A stretch of DNA of 64,000 nt from Nocardia terpenica (GTDB taxonomy: Bacteria; Actinomycetota; Actinomycetes; Mycobacteriales; Mycobacteriaceae): positions 248,001 through 312,000 of the forward strand of contig NZ_JABMCZ010000004.1 in the NCBI RefSeq assembly GCF_013186535.1, in the 5' to 3' direction. Shown here piece by piece: positions 17,188 through 25,737 of the stretch. A model generated the notes under the pieces. That model was not told the DNA's origin, searched no databases, and saw only the letters and a list, made by a program, of their open reading frames with translations. The first letter of the stretch is position 1, and each line of letters starts with the position of its first letter. The position numbers were made by a program, and so were the translations under genes.

Positions 17188-18039
17188 GTGGACACGACTT
17201 CGCTGACCGGCAAGGACCTTGCCGCCGCCCTCAACGCCGACACCGCACAGCGCGCCACCGCGCGCACCGCACAGGGCGCCGCCCCGCGGCTGGTGCTGGT
17301 GGTGGCCAACGACGACCCGGCCAGCGGCTGGTATGTGAAGTCGCTGCAGCGCGCCGCCGAACGCCTCGCAATCGCCTGCGACACCGTGGATCTGGGCGCC
17401 GACGCGAGCGCCGACACGATCCGCGCCGAACTGACCGCGCTGAGCGCCGATCCCGCGGTGGACGGGGTCATGCTGCAGACCCCGCTGCCCGCCGGTGTCG
17501 CGCTGGCCGATGTCAGCTCCGCCATCGCCGCGGCCAAGGACGTCGACGGCGTGAGCCCGCAGTCGCTGGGCCTGCTGGCCGCGGGTCTGCCCGGCTTCCC
17601 GCCCGCCACCTCGCAGGCCGTGGTGGAACTGGCCAAGTCTCACGGGATTCCGCTCGCCGGGCGGCACGTCGCGGTGGTGGGCCGCTCCAATGTGGTGGGC
17701 AAGCCGCTGGCGCAGCTGCTGCTGGCCGAGAACGCGACCGTGACCGTATGCCATTCGCGCACCACGGATCTGCCCGCGGTGACCTCGGCCGCCGATATCG
17801 TGGTCGCCGCCGTCGGCCGCGCCGGTCTGCTCACCGCCGCGCACATCCGCGAGGGCGCGGTGGTCCTCGACGTCGGCACCAACGAGGGCCCGGACGGCAA
17901 GATCGTCGGCGACGTGGACGCGGACTCGGTGCGCGGCAAGGCGTCCGCGCTGAGCCCGGTGCCCGGCGGCATCGGGCCCGTCACCACGGCGCTACTGATG
18001 CGGCACGTCGTCGAGGCCGCAGAGGCCGCCCACTCCTGA
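17188..18039 (+). CDS. FolD-family methylene-THF dehydrogenase, lacking the cyclohydrolase lysine
   Basis: This 283-residue protein matches FolD end to end: DDPASGWYVKSLQ (about 42-54), LQTPLPAGV (96-104), KDVDGV (117-122), GRHVAVVGRSNVVGKPLAQLL (NADP Rossmann), CHSRTTDL and PGGIGPVTTALL. FolD normally uses Tyr, Lys and Asp for the cyclohydrolase reaction. Aligned without gaps (YVxxK), Tyr49, Gln97 and the Asp are present but the catalytic Lys is Leu53. The usual PCTP segment is also altered (PPATS). It may keep the dehydrogenase and lose or slow the cyclohydrolase step. It starts with GTG. A cyclodeaminase/cyclohydrolase-family gene lies 2.3 kb downstream. Confidence 0.8.
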   Translation: MDTTSLTGKDLAAALNADTAQRATARTAQGAAPRLVLVVANDDPASGWYVKSLQRAAERLAIACDTVDLGADASADTIRAELTALSADPAVDGVMLQTPLPAGVALADVSSAIAAAKDVDGVSPQSLGLLAAGLPGFPPATSQAVVELAKSHGIPLAGRHVAVVGRSNVVGKPLAQLLLAENATVTVCHSRTTDLPAVTSAADIVVAAVGRAGLLTAAHIREGAVVLDVGTNEGPDGKIVGDVDADSVRGKASALSPVPGGIGPVTTALLMRHVVEAAEAAHS

Positions 18040-18053
18040 CCGGCCCGCGACCC

Positions 18054-18794
18054 TCACCAGTGGGTCGTCACCGGATCGCCGATCCGGACGACGCTGTAGT
18101 ACCACTGGGCATCGTCCGGGGCGAGGTTGATGCAGCCGTGGCTCACGTTCTCGTGTCCCTGCTGATCGACCGACCACGGTGCCGAGTGCACGTACACGCC
18201 GCTCCAGGTGAGCCGCTCGGCGAATTGGGCGGTGATGTAGTAACCCTCCGGGCTGCTGAGCGGGATGCCGATGGTGCGCGAGTCCATGACGACCGAGCGA
18301 TCCCGCTCGAGCACCGGGAAGGTGCCCACCGGCGTCTCGCGGCCGGGCTTGCCCATCGACGCGGGCATCACCCGCGGCGGCTGGCCGGGAACGTCGACGG
18401 TGAACGTGTGCGCCGACATGTCCGCGTCGGCGGTGGTGCCGCCGTCGGTGCGGAATTCGGTGCGGGCGGTGCCCGCCGCGACGGTCAATCGGGTGGCGGC
18501 GGGCAGGAAACCCCGTGGCTGCCAGACCAATTCGCGATCACCGTGCCAGGTGAACGAGCCGGGTAGCGCGCCGACGGTCACCGATCGCTCGGCTCTGGCG
18601 CGATCGGCGACGGGGGTCGCGAACCGGACGGTCACCGGATGGGCGATGCCGACGACCGCGCCATCGGACGGGGAGAGGGATTCCACGGCGTAGGTCTGCG
18701 GCGTCGCCGCCAGCGCGGCCGCCGTGCCGGTGGTGATCGCGGCGAGTGCCCCGATCACGAGCGCCAGGAACATCTGCCGAATCATGTTCCGCAT
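18054..18794 (-). CDS. L,D-transpeptidase (YkuD), exported
   Basis: This 246-residue L,D-transpeptidase makes 3-3 peptidoglycan cross-links. It has a signal peptide (MRNMIRQMFLALVIGALAA, cleavage near ALA), an Ig-like domain (SLSPSDGAVVGIAHPVTVRF) and the YkuD catalytic domain with PASMGKPGRETPVG, VYVHSAPW and VSHGCINLAPDDAQW, which carries the catalytic His, Cys and following Asn. The ATG at 18794 follows AAGGGG at eight bases; a GTG at 18803 is the alternative. It is convergent with folD (14-base gap) and divergent from a membrane hydrolase. Confidence 0.9.
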   Translation of the reverse strand: MRNMIRQMFLALVIGALAAITTGTAAALAATPQTYAVESLSPSDGAVVGIAHPVTVRFATPVADRARAERSVTVGALPGSFTWHGDRELVWQPRGFLPAATRLTVAAGTARTEFRTDGGTTADADMSAHTFTVDVPGQPPRVMPASMGKPGRETPVGTFPVLERDRSVVMDSRTIGIPLSSPEGYYITAQFAERLTWSGVYVHSAPWSVDQQGHENVSHGCINLAPDDAQWYYSVVRIGDPVTTHW

Positions 18795-18817
18795 GGCTTC
18801 CACCCCTTCGAGTGGTC

Positions 18818-18863
18818 TCTATACACAGTCTTAACTTCATGATCACCGCGCCCCCCGGTGATC
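18818..18863 (-). promoter_or_regulatory. Candidate ldt promoter overlapped by an 8-bp palindrome
   Basis: On the minus strand TATAGA (18823-18818) is a good -10, about 24 bases before the L,D-transpeptidase ATG. Seventeen bases further upstream the -35 position falls in GTGATC, part of a perfect palindrome GATCACCG (18841-18848) / CGGTGATC (18856-18863). A protein bound there would block the promoter. The same site faces the divergent hydrolase gene. Confidence 0.4.
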
Positions 18864-19045
18864 GCACGCATCGTGACCAATTTGCCGCATGTCGCTGCGC
18901 GATTCGCGGTGATGTGCGTGTTATCGGAAATCGGCATGTCGCCGAGTTCCGGATCACATTGGGCGGTGCATATCCGGCGGGTACCCCGTGCTCGCCCGTA
19001 GCATCGGATCCATTCGGAAATAGTGCGGACGACGGAGGCGGCGTT

Positions 19046-20308
19046 GTGACGATCCCATCCGGACCCGGGCTGCCGCTGACCCCGCGGCGCCGCTCGCCCG
19101 TGCGCATCGGGCTGGCAATCGTGGCCGTGGTGCTCGGGCTCTACACCCTCATCGCTCAGATTCTCGCCATCGTGCCGGTGGGCTGGACCCAGCCGGTGCT
19201 GCGGAGCGCGGGCGTGCAGGCGGTGATCCTCGCGATCGGGTGGAATCGCGCGCTGATCGGCTCCTGGAATCCGGTGATCGCCCTGGTCGCGGTGCTGGCG
19301 GCGGCCGCGGCCGCGTGGGGCAGCCGGTCCTGGTCGGCCCGCACGCTGACGGCCGCGACCGGGCTGGGCCTGGCGCTGGCGCTGATCACGTCGGTGACGC
19401 TGGTGGTCTCGGCGCACAGCGCGACCGGCAAGTGGATGCTGTTCGGCCCGGCCGCACCCCTGTTGAACGACGCCAAACCGCCGGACGAGACCGTCGTCTA
19501 CGCCACCCTCGACGGTCGGCCGATGCACGCCGACCTGTATCTGCCTGCGGCCGCGGCGAATCCGGCGCCGCTGGTGGTGAGCATCCACGGCGGCGCGTTC
19601 ATCGCGGGCAGCCGCGGTTCCACGCCCTACACCCGCTGGCTCGCCGAGCAGGGCTACGCCGTGCTGGACGTCGACTACCGGCTGTCCAGCACCGACGACC
19701 TGCGCTGGAACACTCAGGACGCCGACGTGGGCTGCGCGCTGACCTGGGCGATGGCGCACGCCCAGCAGTACCGCTGGGATCCGCACCGGGTCGTGACCTT
19801 CGGCGGCTCGGCGGGCGGCAGCCTCGCGGTCAACGTGGCGTACAAGATCGCCAACGGGACGCTGAAGCCGTCCTGCGGCACCGCGGGGGAGCTGCCGCGG
19901 ATTCGGGCCGTGATCGGCATGTATCCCGCCGTCGAGCTGGCCGGATCGCAGTCCGACACCGGTCAGGGCGCGAAGGTCGGCCGCGCCTACCTCGGCGGCA
20001 CGCCCGCGGAGTACCCGGCCCGCTACGCCGCCGCCGACTCACCGCCGCAGATCGGCCCGCACGCCCCGCCCACCCTGCTGGTGCAGGGCCGCGGCGACCA
20101 TCTCGTCTTCGCCTCCCGCACAAGGCAGTTCGCCGACCGGCTGACCGCCGCCGGAATCACCCACCGCTACGTGGAGTTCCCGTTCGTCGACCACGGCTAC
20201 GACGCGAAGGTCCTCAATATCGGCGCGCAGGCCGGGCGCAGCGTCGTACTGGACTGGCTGCGCCGCTACGACGAGCCACCGACGACGGTCCCGAACGGGC
20301 CGCTGTGA
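19046..20308 (+). CDS. Alpha/beta hydrolase with N-terminal membrane anchor
   Basis: This 420-residue protein has three hydrophobic segments near the N-terminus (about residues 20-40, 65-90 and 100-125), then an esterase/lipase domain of the BD-FAE/hormone-sensitive-lipase type: VSIHGGAFIAGSR (oxyanion hole), TFGGSAGGSLAVN (nucleophile Ser), QGRGDHLVFAS (Asp region) and VDHGYD (His). The GTG at 19046 has GGAGG seven bases upstream. The catalytic domain probably faces outside the cytoplasmic membrane. The last gene base is 12 bases from the convergent cyclodeaminase gene. Substrate unknown. Confidence 0.8.
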   Translation: MTIPSGPGLPLTPRRRSPVRIGLAIVAVVLGLYTLIAQILAIVPVGWTQPVLRSAGVQAVILAIGWNRALIGSWNPVIALVAVLAAAAAAWGSRSWSARTLTAATGLGLALALITSVTLVVSAHSATGKWMLFGPAAPLLNDAKPPDETVVYATLDGRPMHADLYLPAAAANPAPLVVSIHGGAFIAGSRGSTPYTRWLAEQGYAVLDVDYRLSSTDDLRWNTQDADVGCALTWAMAHAQQYRWDPHRVVTFGGSAGGSLAVNVAYKIANGTLKPSCGTAGELPRIRAVIGMYPAVELAGSQSDTGQGAKVGRAYLGGTPAEYPARYAAADSPPQIGPHAPPTLLVQGRGDHLVFASRTRQFADRLTAAGITHRYVEFPFVDHGYDAKVLNIGAQAGRSVVLDWLRRYDEPPTTVPNGPL

Positions 20309-20320
20309 CGGTCCCGCCGG

Positions 20321-20977
20321 TCAGCGGGCGACGGCGGACAGCACGTCGGCGTGCAGGGCGTCGGCGCGGGCGGTGATCTCCTCGATGCGGCGCAGCACCG
20401 GCGCGAACTCCGCGCCCTGCCCCTCGCTCAGCGAGCCCACATTGATGGCGATATTGAGCTGCGAGCTGGTGGCCGCGGCGCGGGCGGCGTCGGCGGCCGC
20501 GCCGATATCGGTGACCACATTGGGATTGCCGATCGGCAGCAGATCCGCTGCCAGCGAAAGGATTTCGTCGGCCTCGTCGACCACCGCGGCCGGTACCCGC
20601 GCGGCCTGGACGAGGGCGGCGGTGATGGCCTCGGCGCGCGCGGCCGATTCGGTGTCGGTGGCCTTGGGCAGCTTGTAGGCCGCGCCCACCGCGGTGAAGG
20701 CGGCGGCGTCGGCGTCGGCGAGGGCCAGCGAGCGCGCCCGGGCGGCGTCGGCGGCCGCGATGATGCGGTCGACGACCTCGCGGTTGGCGGCATCCTTGGC
20801 GCGCGTGGTGTAGCGGGCCACCATCGCCACCAGCGCCGCGCCCTGGGCGGCGTGCAGGGCGGCCACCGCGCCGCCGCCGGGGGCGGGGATCTTGGCGGCC
20901 AGATCGTCGAGGTACCGCCCGATCGCCGACTCCCCGAAGGGGGTGGTGTCCTGTGACGACGCGATGTCCTGAGACAT
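20321..20977 (-). CDS. Cyclodeaminase/cyclohydrolase (FTCD C-terminal) family protein
   Basis: This 218-residue all-helical protein belongs to the formimidoyl-THF cyclodeaminase family, which also contains the methenyl-THF cyclohydrolases Fch/FchA. The diagnostic N-terminal segment is seen: YLDDLAAKIPAPGGGAVAALHAAQGAALVAMVARYT, then LADADAAAFTAVGAAYKLPK, VPAAVVDEADEIL, GNPNVVTDIGAAADAARAA and SSQLNIAINVGSL. Because the nearby FolD has lost its cyclohydrolase Lys, a cyclohydrolase role for this protein is an attractive inference. It is divergent from the LLM oxidoreductase. Confidence 0.8.
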   Translation of the reverse strand: MSQDIASSQDTTPFGESAIGRYLDDLAAKIPAPGGGAVAALHAAQGAALVAMVARYTTRAKDAANREVVDRIIAAADAARARSLALADADAAAFTAVGAAYKLPKATDTESAARAEAITAALVQAARVPAAVVDEADEILSLAADLLPIGNPNVVTDIGAAADAARAAATSSQLNIAINVGSLSEGQGAEFAPVLRRIEEITARADALHADVLSAVAR

Positions 20978-21078
20978 GCTGCGGGGCCTCCCGTTCCGAT
21001 ATGCGGCAGCTGCTACGCCGAATACCGTACCCGGTCGCCGCGGCGCGCCCTGCGCGGACGTCCCGGCCGACCAGGCAG

Positions 21079-21094
21079 TAGGTTCGGGCCTATG
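21079..21094 (+). promoter_or_regulatory. -10 element seven bases before an ATG, probable leaderless start
   Basis: TAGGTT (21079-21084) fits the actinobacterial TAnnnT -10 and ends seven bases before the ATG at 21092; no Shine-Dalgarno sequence is present. Transcription would start at or next to the A of the ATG, giving a leaderless mRNA. Confidence 0.45.
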
Positions 21095-22129
21095 CGTATC
21101 GGATTGGGCATCAACTATGCGGGCGGCTTCAAAGAGGTGGCGGCGGAGGTCGCCGATCTCGAACGGGCCGGGGTCGACATCGTCTTCGTGCCCGAGGCGT
21201 ACTCCTACGACGCGGTGAGCGCCCTGGGCTACCTGGCCGCCAAGACCGAGCGCGTCCAGCTGGCCTCCGGCATCCTGCAGCTGTACACCCGCACGCCCAC
21301 GCTGACCGCGATGACCGCGGCCGGACTGGACTATGTGTCCGACGGCCGCTACGTCCTCGGCCTGGGCGCGTCGGGCCCGCAGGTGATCGAGGGCTTCCAC
21401 GGCGTGCCCTACGACGCGCCGATCGGCCGCACCCGCGAGGTGATCGAGATCTGCCGCAAGGTGTGGCGGCGCGAGCGGCTGGAATACAGCGGCAGGTACT
21501 ACACCATCCCGCTGCCCGCCGATCGCGGCACCGGCCTCGGCAAGCCGCTCAAGCTGATCAATCACCCTGTCCGCGAACGCATTCCGGTGCTGCTGGCCGC
21601 GCTCGGCCCGAAGAACGTGGAACTGGCCGCCGAACTGGCCGAGGGTTGGCAGCCGATCTTCTTCCTGCCGGAGAAGGCGAACGACATCTGGGGCGAGGCG
21701 CTGGCCACGGGCCGGGCCAAGCGCGACGCGGCCCTGGGCGATCTCGACGTCTACGCGGGCCCGGCGGTCGCCATCGGCGACAATATCGAGCCGCTGCGCG
21801 AATTCGTCAAGCCGCACCTGGCCCTCTACATCGGCGGCATGGGCGCCAAGGGCAAGAACTTCTACCACACCCTGGCCACCAAATACGGCTACGGCCCGGA
21901 GGCCGACCGCATCCAGGAACTGTATTTGGCCGGAAAGAAGGACGAGGCCGCCAAGGTGGTCCCCGACGACCTCGTGCGCGACATTTCCCTGATCGGATCC
22001 GCGGGTTTCGTCAAGGAACGAATCGCCGCGTTCCGCGAGGCGGGGGTGACGGTCCTGAACGTGGTCCCGATGGCCGCCACGCCCGCCGAGCGGGTGAAGC
22101 TGGTCGAGCAATTGCGTGAGTTGGTCTAG
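21092..22129 (+). CDS. LLM-class (F420-dependent type) oxidoreductase
   Basis: This 345-residue TIM-barrel protein is a luciferase-like monooxygenase-family oxidoreductase. It shows MRIGLGINYAGGF, the DIVFVPEAYSYDAVSALGYLAAKTERVQLASGIL segment, TPTLTAMTAAGLDYVSDGRYVLGLGASGPQVIEGFHG and LAALGPKNVELAAELAEGWQPIFF, close to the F420-dependent enzymes common in mycobacteria and Nocardia. Cofactor F420 is inferred from the family, not seen. The start has no RBS but a -10 element seven bases upstream. Its 3' end faces the STAS gene with a short stem between. Substrate unknown. Confidence 0.85.
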   Translation: MRIGLGINYAGGFKEVAAEVADLERAGVDIVFVPEAYSYDAVSALGYLAAKTERVQLASGILQLYTRTPTLTAMTAAGLDYVSDGRYVLGLGASGPQVIEGFHGVPYDAPIGRTREVIEICRKVWRRERLEYSGRYYTIPLPADRGTGLGKPLKLINHPVRERIPVLLAALGPKNVELAAELAEGWQPIFFLPEKANDIWGEALATGRAKRDAALGDLDVYAGPAVAIGDNIEPLREFVKPHLALYIGGMGAKGKNFYHTLATKYGYGPEADRIQELYLAGKKDEAAKVVPDDLVRDISLIGSAGFVKERIAAFREAGVTVLNVVPMAATPAERVKLVEQLRELV

Positions 22130-22149
22130 ACAGCCGCTGGCGTACTGGT

Positions 22150-22168
22150 CGGCCGCTCGGTTCGGCCG
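22150..22168. terminator. Stem between convergent genes
   Basis: CGGCCG (22150-22155) and CGGCCG (22163-22168) pair around a seven-base loop in the 71-base gap between the LLM oxidoreductase and the STAS gene, which converge here. There is no T-tract. Confidence 0.35.
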
Positions 22169-22200
22169 CGCTGCGGGTTCGCTCTGTTTCCTTGGCCGCT

Positions 22201-22602
22201 CTACCCCTGTCGCAGCGCCGTCAACGCTTCCTCGAGCGTGGGGTACAGGGCGAACACCTGGTCCAGATTGGTCATCTTGAGTTGGCGGCTGGTGGCCGGG
22301 CCGTCGGCGACCACGGCGATGCGGGTGGCCGACCCGGCTCGCTGATGGGCGGCCACGAGCGCGGCCATCCCGGCCGAGGCCAGGAAGCTCACCTGCGAGA
22401 GATCGATGATCAGCGCCGCGGGGGGCTTGCCGCCCAGCGTCGCCTCGATCGCATTCTCCAGCGCGGGTGCGGTCGCCAGGTCGACCTCGCCGGCCACCGT
22501 GAGCACGGTCGCTTCGTCGTGCACCGAGACCGAGGTGGTCATCGTGTCGGCGAGGGGATACGCGTCTCCGGAAGTGTTGGTCACAGAAGACCAATCTGCC
22601 AT
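22201..22602 (-). CDS. STAS-domain anti-sigma factor antagonist (RsbV-like)
   Basis: This 133-residue protein is a single STAS domain: VSVHDEATVLTVAGEVDLATAPALENAI, AALIIDLSQVSFLASAGMAALVAA. The Ser in FLASAGM is the site phosphorylated by an RsbW-type kinase in this family. Dephosphorylated, such a protein binds the anti-sigma kinase and frees the sigma factor. It is the last minus-strand gene after the RsbR-S-T-X-U run, 220 bases downstream of the phosphatase/kinase fusion, and is the natural substrate of that protein. It probably has its own promoter in the gap. No sigma-factor gene is present in the window. Confidence 0.85.
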   Translation of the reverse strand: MADWSSVTNTSGDAYPLADTMTTSVSVHDEATVLTVAGEVDLATAPALENAIEATLGGKPPAALIIDLSQVSFLASAGMAALVAAHQRAGSATRIAVVADGPATSRQLKMTNLDQVFALYPTLEEALTALRQG

Positions 22603-22817
22603 GAACCCGCCCGAAGCGCTGCATCGTTGGCCGGATCGACACCCGATTCGCGCTTTCGAGACAAGTGAAAACCCCAGCTACACCGCCGATTCGAACGGTT
22701 GCCAAAAGGTCGCCGACGGATATGCGACGGAGTGTCACATCTGCGCCCCACGCACCGAAACGGACATATGCGGCCCCTTGCGGTCGGCCTGCGTGATTCC
22801 AGTGCGTCGGGTGACAG

Positions 22818-22847
22818 GTCGGCGACTACACCCGACTGGTCGCCGAC
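22818..22847 (-). terminator. 9-bp hairpin over the stop codon of the RsbU/W fusion gene
   Basis: GTCGGCGAC (22818-22826) and GTCGCCGAC (22839-22847) form a perfect 9-bp inverted repeat with a 12-base loop that spans the stop codon at 22826-22828. It could end or attenuate the rsb transcript before the STAS gene. Confidence 0.45.
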
Positions 22848-25108
22848 GACGACACCGCGGGTAGTTTCGCCACCATCCGCACCCGCGTCCCGGTCCCGTG
22901 ATGGTCGATCACCAGCTCGTCCGTCAGCGCTCGCATCATCGTGATTCCCCGCCCCCGATTCCCCGGATCCTCCGGCAGTGGACGCCAGATTCCGACATCC
23001 GCGACCTCGATGACGACGCGGTCCGAGGCGCAGTGGGCGGTCAGGGCGACATGACCCGGGGCGCTGTTCAAGTAGGCGTGTTCGATGCTGTTGCTGCACG
23101 CCTCGTTGGCGGCGGAGATGAGGTCGGCGGACAGTTCGTGGGGGGCGCCGGCGGCGGTGAGCCACAGGGCGAGGGCTCGGCGGATGCCGGACAGGCGGAG
23201 GGCCTCGGCGGGCACGTCGAGCTCGAGGGGGGCGGGGGGTTGGCGGTAGACGACCATGGCGACGTCGTCGTCGTAACCGGCGGCGGGGCGGAGGCGAGAC
23301 AGGACCGCGTCGGCGACCTCGCGGGGGAGATGGGTTGCGGCATCGGATAATTCGTCGGCGAGTTCGTCGAAGCGCATATCGATGTCGATGCCGCGCTGCT
23401 CGACGAGGCCGTCGGTGAACAGGACCAGGGTCGCGCCGGGTTCCAGGGCGGTGCTGTCCTCGGGGCGGACCGGGGGATCGAAGGTGGCCAGCGGGACCGC
23501 GCGGCCGCCCTCCAGCAGTCGTCCCTTGCCGCCGGGATCGGCGAGCACCGGGGGCATGTGCCCGGCGCTGGAATAGCGCAGCACGCCGCGGACCGGGTCG
23601 ATGATGGCCGCGCACACCGTGGTGCACATCGCGCCGGGAATGCGGGCGGCGACGGTGTCGAGCTCGGCCAGCAGCTGTGCGGGACCGGCCCCGCGCAGCA
23701 GCAGAGCCTGTGCGGCCGTGCGCAATTGGCCCATCACGACGGCCGCCTTCAGGCCGCGGCCGACGCAGTCGCCGACCACCACGCCGATCGTGCCGTCGCG
23801 CAGCTGCACCACGTCGTACCAGTCGCCGCCGATCTCGAGCGGCGGCAGCGCGGGCTCGTAGTGCACCGAGAACCGCGGCGGCAGTTCGATCGGGCCGAGC
23901 ATGGCCCGCTGCAGGGTCAGCGAGGTGGAGCGCGCCTGGTCGAAGTTGCGCGCCCGCTGCACCGCCAGGCTGAGATGCCCGACCAGCAGCGAGAACAGCG
24001 CCCAGTCGCCGGGACTGATGGCGCGCGGGGCGGCGAAGCGCAACCACAGTGCGGCATCGGCGGCCTCGCCCAGCGGAGCGACGATCCCCTCGGAGGTCGC
24101 CGCGCCCTCCGGAATCGCGAACATGGTGCGGCCCGGCCGCATTCGGGCCCGGTCCAGCAGCGCCCGCGCCCGCGCGTCGAGCACCTGCCGCGACACCGCC
24201 GCCTCGGAATCGCCTGCGGCGGTATCGGATTCGGCAGTCGGATCCGGATTCGCCACCGGCCCCGAGACATACAGCTCCGGGCCGGTCTGCCGGTTCGGCC
24301 AGACCGATACCACCGCGGTCTCCGCGCCGATCGTGCGCCGCAGCTCCTCGAGGCCCACGGTCAGCACCTCGACCACGCTGGTGGCCGCGCCGACCGCGGT
24401 CGCCAGCCGCGATACCGCCTGATCGCGCGCCTGCGCGTCGTGCTCGGCGGTCACGTCGCGGATGGTGCCGACGAAAATGCGTTCGCCGTCTTCGGGTTTC
24501 ACCAGCGAGGAGGTGCTCACCGCCAGCCACAGCCGCCGCCCGTCGCGATGGCGCACCGGCATCACGAACCGGGCCGCCTCGGTGCCCAGATCCGGATAGC
24601 GCGACCCGTCGTCGGGCGCCCACGGATGCGGCAGCGCGTACGGCACGCCCTCCGGCCCGTACCCGGTCAGCGCGCCGAACGCCGAATTCACCTCGAGCAG
24701 CGTGCCGCGCGCATCGGAGACGAAGAAGCCGTCCTGCAGCGATTCCACCAGCGCGGCCCGGAAGGCGTCGCGGCCCGCCAGATCCTCGGCGCGCGAACGC
24801 TGCATCTCGTAGCTGCGGGTGCTGTCCAGGAAGCCGCGGGTGGCCACGTCCAGCGCCGCCATGGTCTGCAGCAGAAATTCCAGTGCCGCTTCGGATTTCA
24901 CCTCCGAGCCGACGGGCGGCTCCAGCAGTCCCTCGCGTTCGAGCAGCCGGAAGTGGTGTTCGGTGAGATCGAGAATGCTCACGCCCTCGACCAGCGCCCG
25001 CCGCCCGAGCTCGTACCCCTCGGACAGCGTGTTCTGTGTCGGCGAATCCAGATGCAGGCGAAGAGCATTCGAATACGCTTCGCGAAAAGCGGCCAAAACC
25101 GCGCTCAC
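22826..25108 (-). CDS. RsbU_N-PAS-GAF-SpoIIE phosphatase fused to an RsbW-type kinase domain
   Basis: This 760-residue protein joins activities that are separate in Bacillus. Residues about 1-90 (FREAYSNALRLHLDSPTQNT, VEGVSILDLTEHHFRLL) resemble the RsbT-binding N-terminal domain of RsbU. A PAS domain follows (LVESLQDGFFVSDARGTLLEVN to FVGTIRDVTAEHD), then a GAF-like region, then a PP2C/SpoIIE phosphatase (EIGGDWYDVVQL, VVVGDCVGRGLKAAVVMGQL, LFTDGLVEQR, DDDVAMVVY) with its metal Asp residues. The C-terminus is an HATPase domain (ISAANEACSNSIEHAY, NRGRGITMMRAL) like anti-sigma kinases. The GTG start overlaps the upstream stop (GTGA), so translation is coupled. It should dephosphorylate the STAS antagonist when RsbT binds. 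Confidence 0.85.
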   Translation of the reverse strand: MSAVLAAFREAYSNALRLHLDSPTQNTLSEGYELGRRALVEGVSILDLTEHHFRLLEREGLLEPPVGSEVKSEAALEFLLQTMAALDVATRGFLDSTRSYEMQRSRAEDLAGRDAFRAALVESLQDGFFVSDARGTLLEVNSAFGALTGYGPEGVPYALPHPWAPDDGSRYPDLGTEAARFVMPVRHRDGRRLWLAVSTSSLVKPEDGERIFVGTIRDVTAEHDAQARDQAVSRLATAVGAATSVVEVLTVGLEELRRTIGAETAVVSVWPNRQTGPELYVSGPVANPDPTAESDTAAGDSEAAVSRQVLDARARALLDRARMRPGRTMFAIPEGAATSEGIVAPLGEAADAALWLRFAAPRAISPGDWALFSLLVGHLSLAVQRARNFDQARSTSLTLQRAMLGPIELPPRFSVHYEPALPPLEIGGDWYDVVQLRDGTIGVVVGDCVGRGLKAAVVMGQLRTAAQALLLRGAGPAQLLAELDTVAARIPGAMCTTVCAAIIDPVRGVLRYSSAGHMPPVLADPGGKGRLLEGGRAVPLATFDPPVRPEDSTALEPGATLVLFTDGLVEQRGIDIDMRFDELADELSDAATHLPREVADAVLSRLRPAAGYDDDVAMVVYRQPPAPLELDVPAEALRLSGIRRALALWLTAAGAPHELSADLISAANEACSNSIEHAYLNSAPGHVALTAHCASDRVVIEVADVGIWRPLPEDPGNRGRGITMMRALTDELVIDHHGTGTRVRMVAKLPAVSSSATSRV

Positions 25109-25737
25109 GATGCAGGTCCCATGGGCCCGCGATGACGAGCGGCCAGGACCAGCGCGTCGTCGGTGTCCTTGGCGTACTTGGCGAGGATGTCGGAGGTGAT
25201 CTCGGCGGTGGGCTTGGCCAGGTCGAGGCCGTCGACGTAGTCGTCCACGATGCCGTCGGTGGACATCAGCAGCAGGTCGCCGGGACGCACCGACACCGTC
25301 TGGGTTTGCAGGCTCGGGGGCAGCAGGTAGCCGACGATGCCGCGGGTCGGCAGCGCCCCCGCGCGGATGGTCGGCTTGCCGGGACCGACCGCGACGACCC
25401 GGGTTTCGACATTGCCCACCCCCAGCCACTGCAATCGGTCGCCGGGACCGAACAGGGCCAGCGAGACCGCCGCGCCGCGGGTGTCGGACATGGCGCGATG
25501 ACACATCAGCATGAGCACGTCCAGCGGCTCCGCGCGATTCTCCGCGAGCACCTGGGTGGCGCGATCGGCCGCGTCGGCCGCCGCCGCCCCGTGCCCGAGC
25601 CCGTCGAGCACCGCGAAAAGCACCGAGCCGCCGCCTGCGTCGAGCACCAGCGAGCGATCCCCGGACACGCGCTGGCCCGGCAGGGCGCGCCCGGCGATCC
25701 CCCATTCGATCTGACCGATGTAGCCGTCCTCATGCAC
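25105..25737 (-). CDS. PP2C-type phosphatase, RsbX-like
   Basis: This 210-residue protein is a short SpoIIE/PP2C phosphatase: LVLDAGGGSVLFAVLDGLGHGAAAADAADRA holds a metal-binding Asp, and PGDLLLMSTDGIVDDYVDG another. In stressosomes RsbX removes phosphate from RsbR and RsbS and resets the complex. The gene starts with GTG inside the end of rsbT (8-base overlap) and ends overlapping the next start, so the products are probably made in fixed ratio. Confidence 0.8.
   Translation of the reverse strand: MHEDGYIGQIEWGIAGRALPGQRVSGDRSLVLDAGGGSVLFAVLDGLGHGAAAADAADRATQVLAENRAEPLDVLMLMCHRAMSDTRGAAVSLALFGPGDRLQWLGVGNVETRVVAVGPGKPTIRAGALPTRGIVGYLLPPSLQTQTVSVRPGDLLLMSTDGIVDDYVDGLDLAKPTAEITSDILAKYAKDTDDALVLAARHRGPMGPAS

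Noticed and set aside
22826..25705. A 959-residue version of the phosphatase/kinase gene
   Set aside because: The upstream extension is out of frame in the RsbX-like gene; the GTG at 25108 overlaps that gene's stop in the usual coupling pattern.
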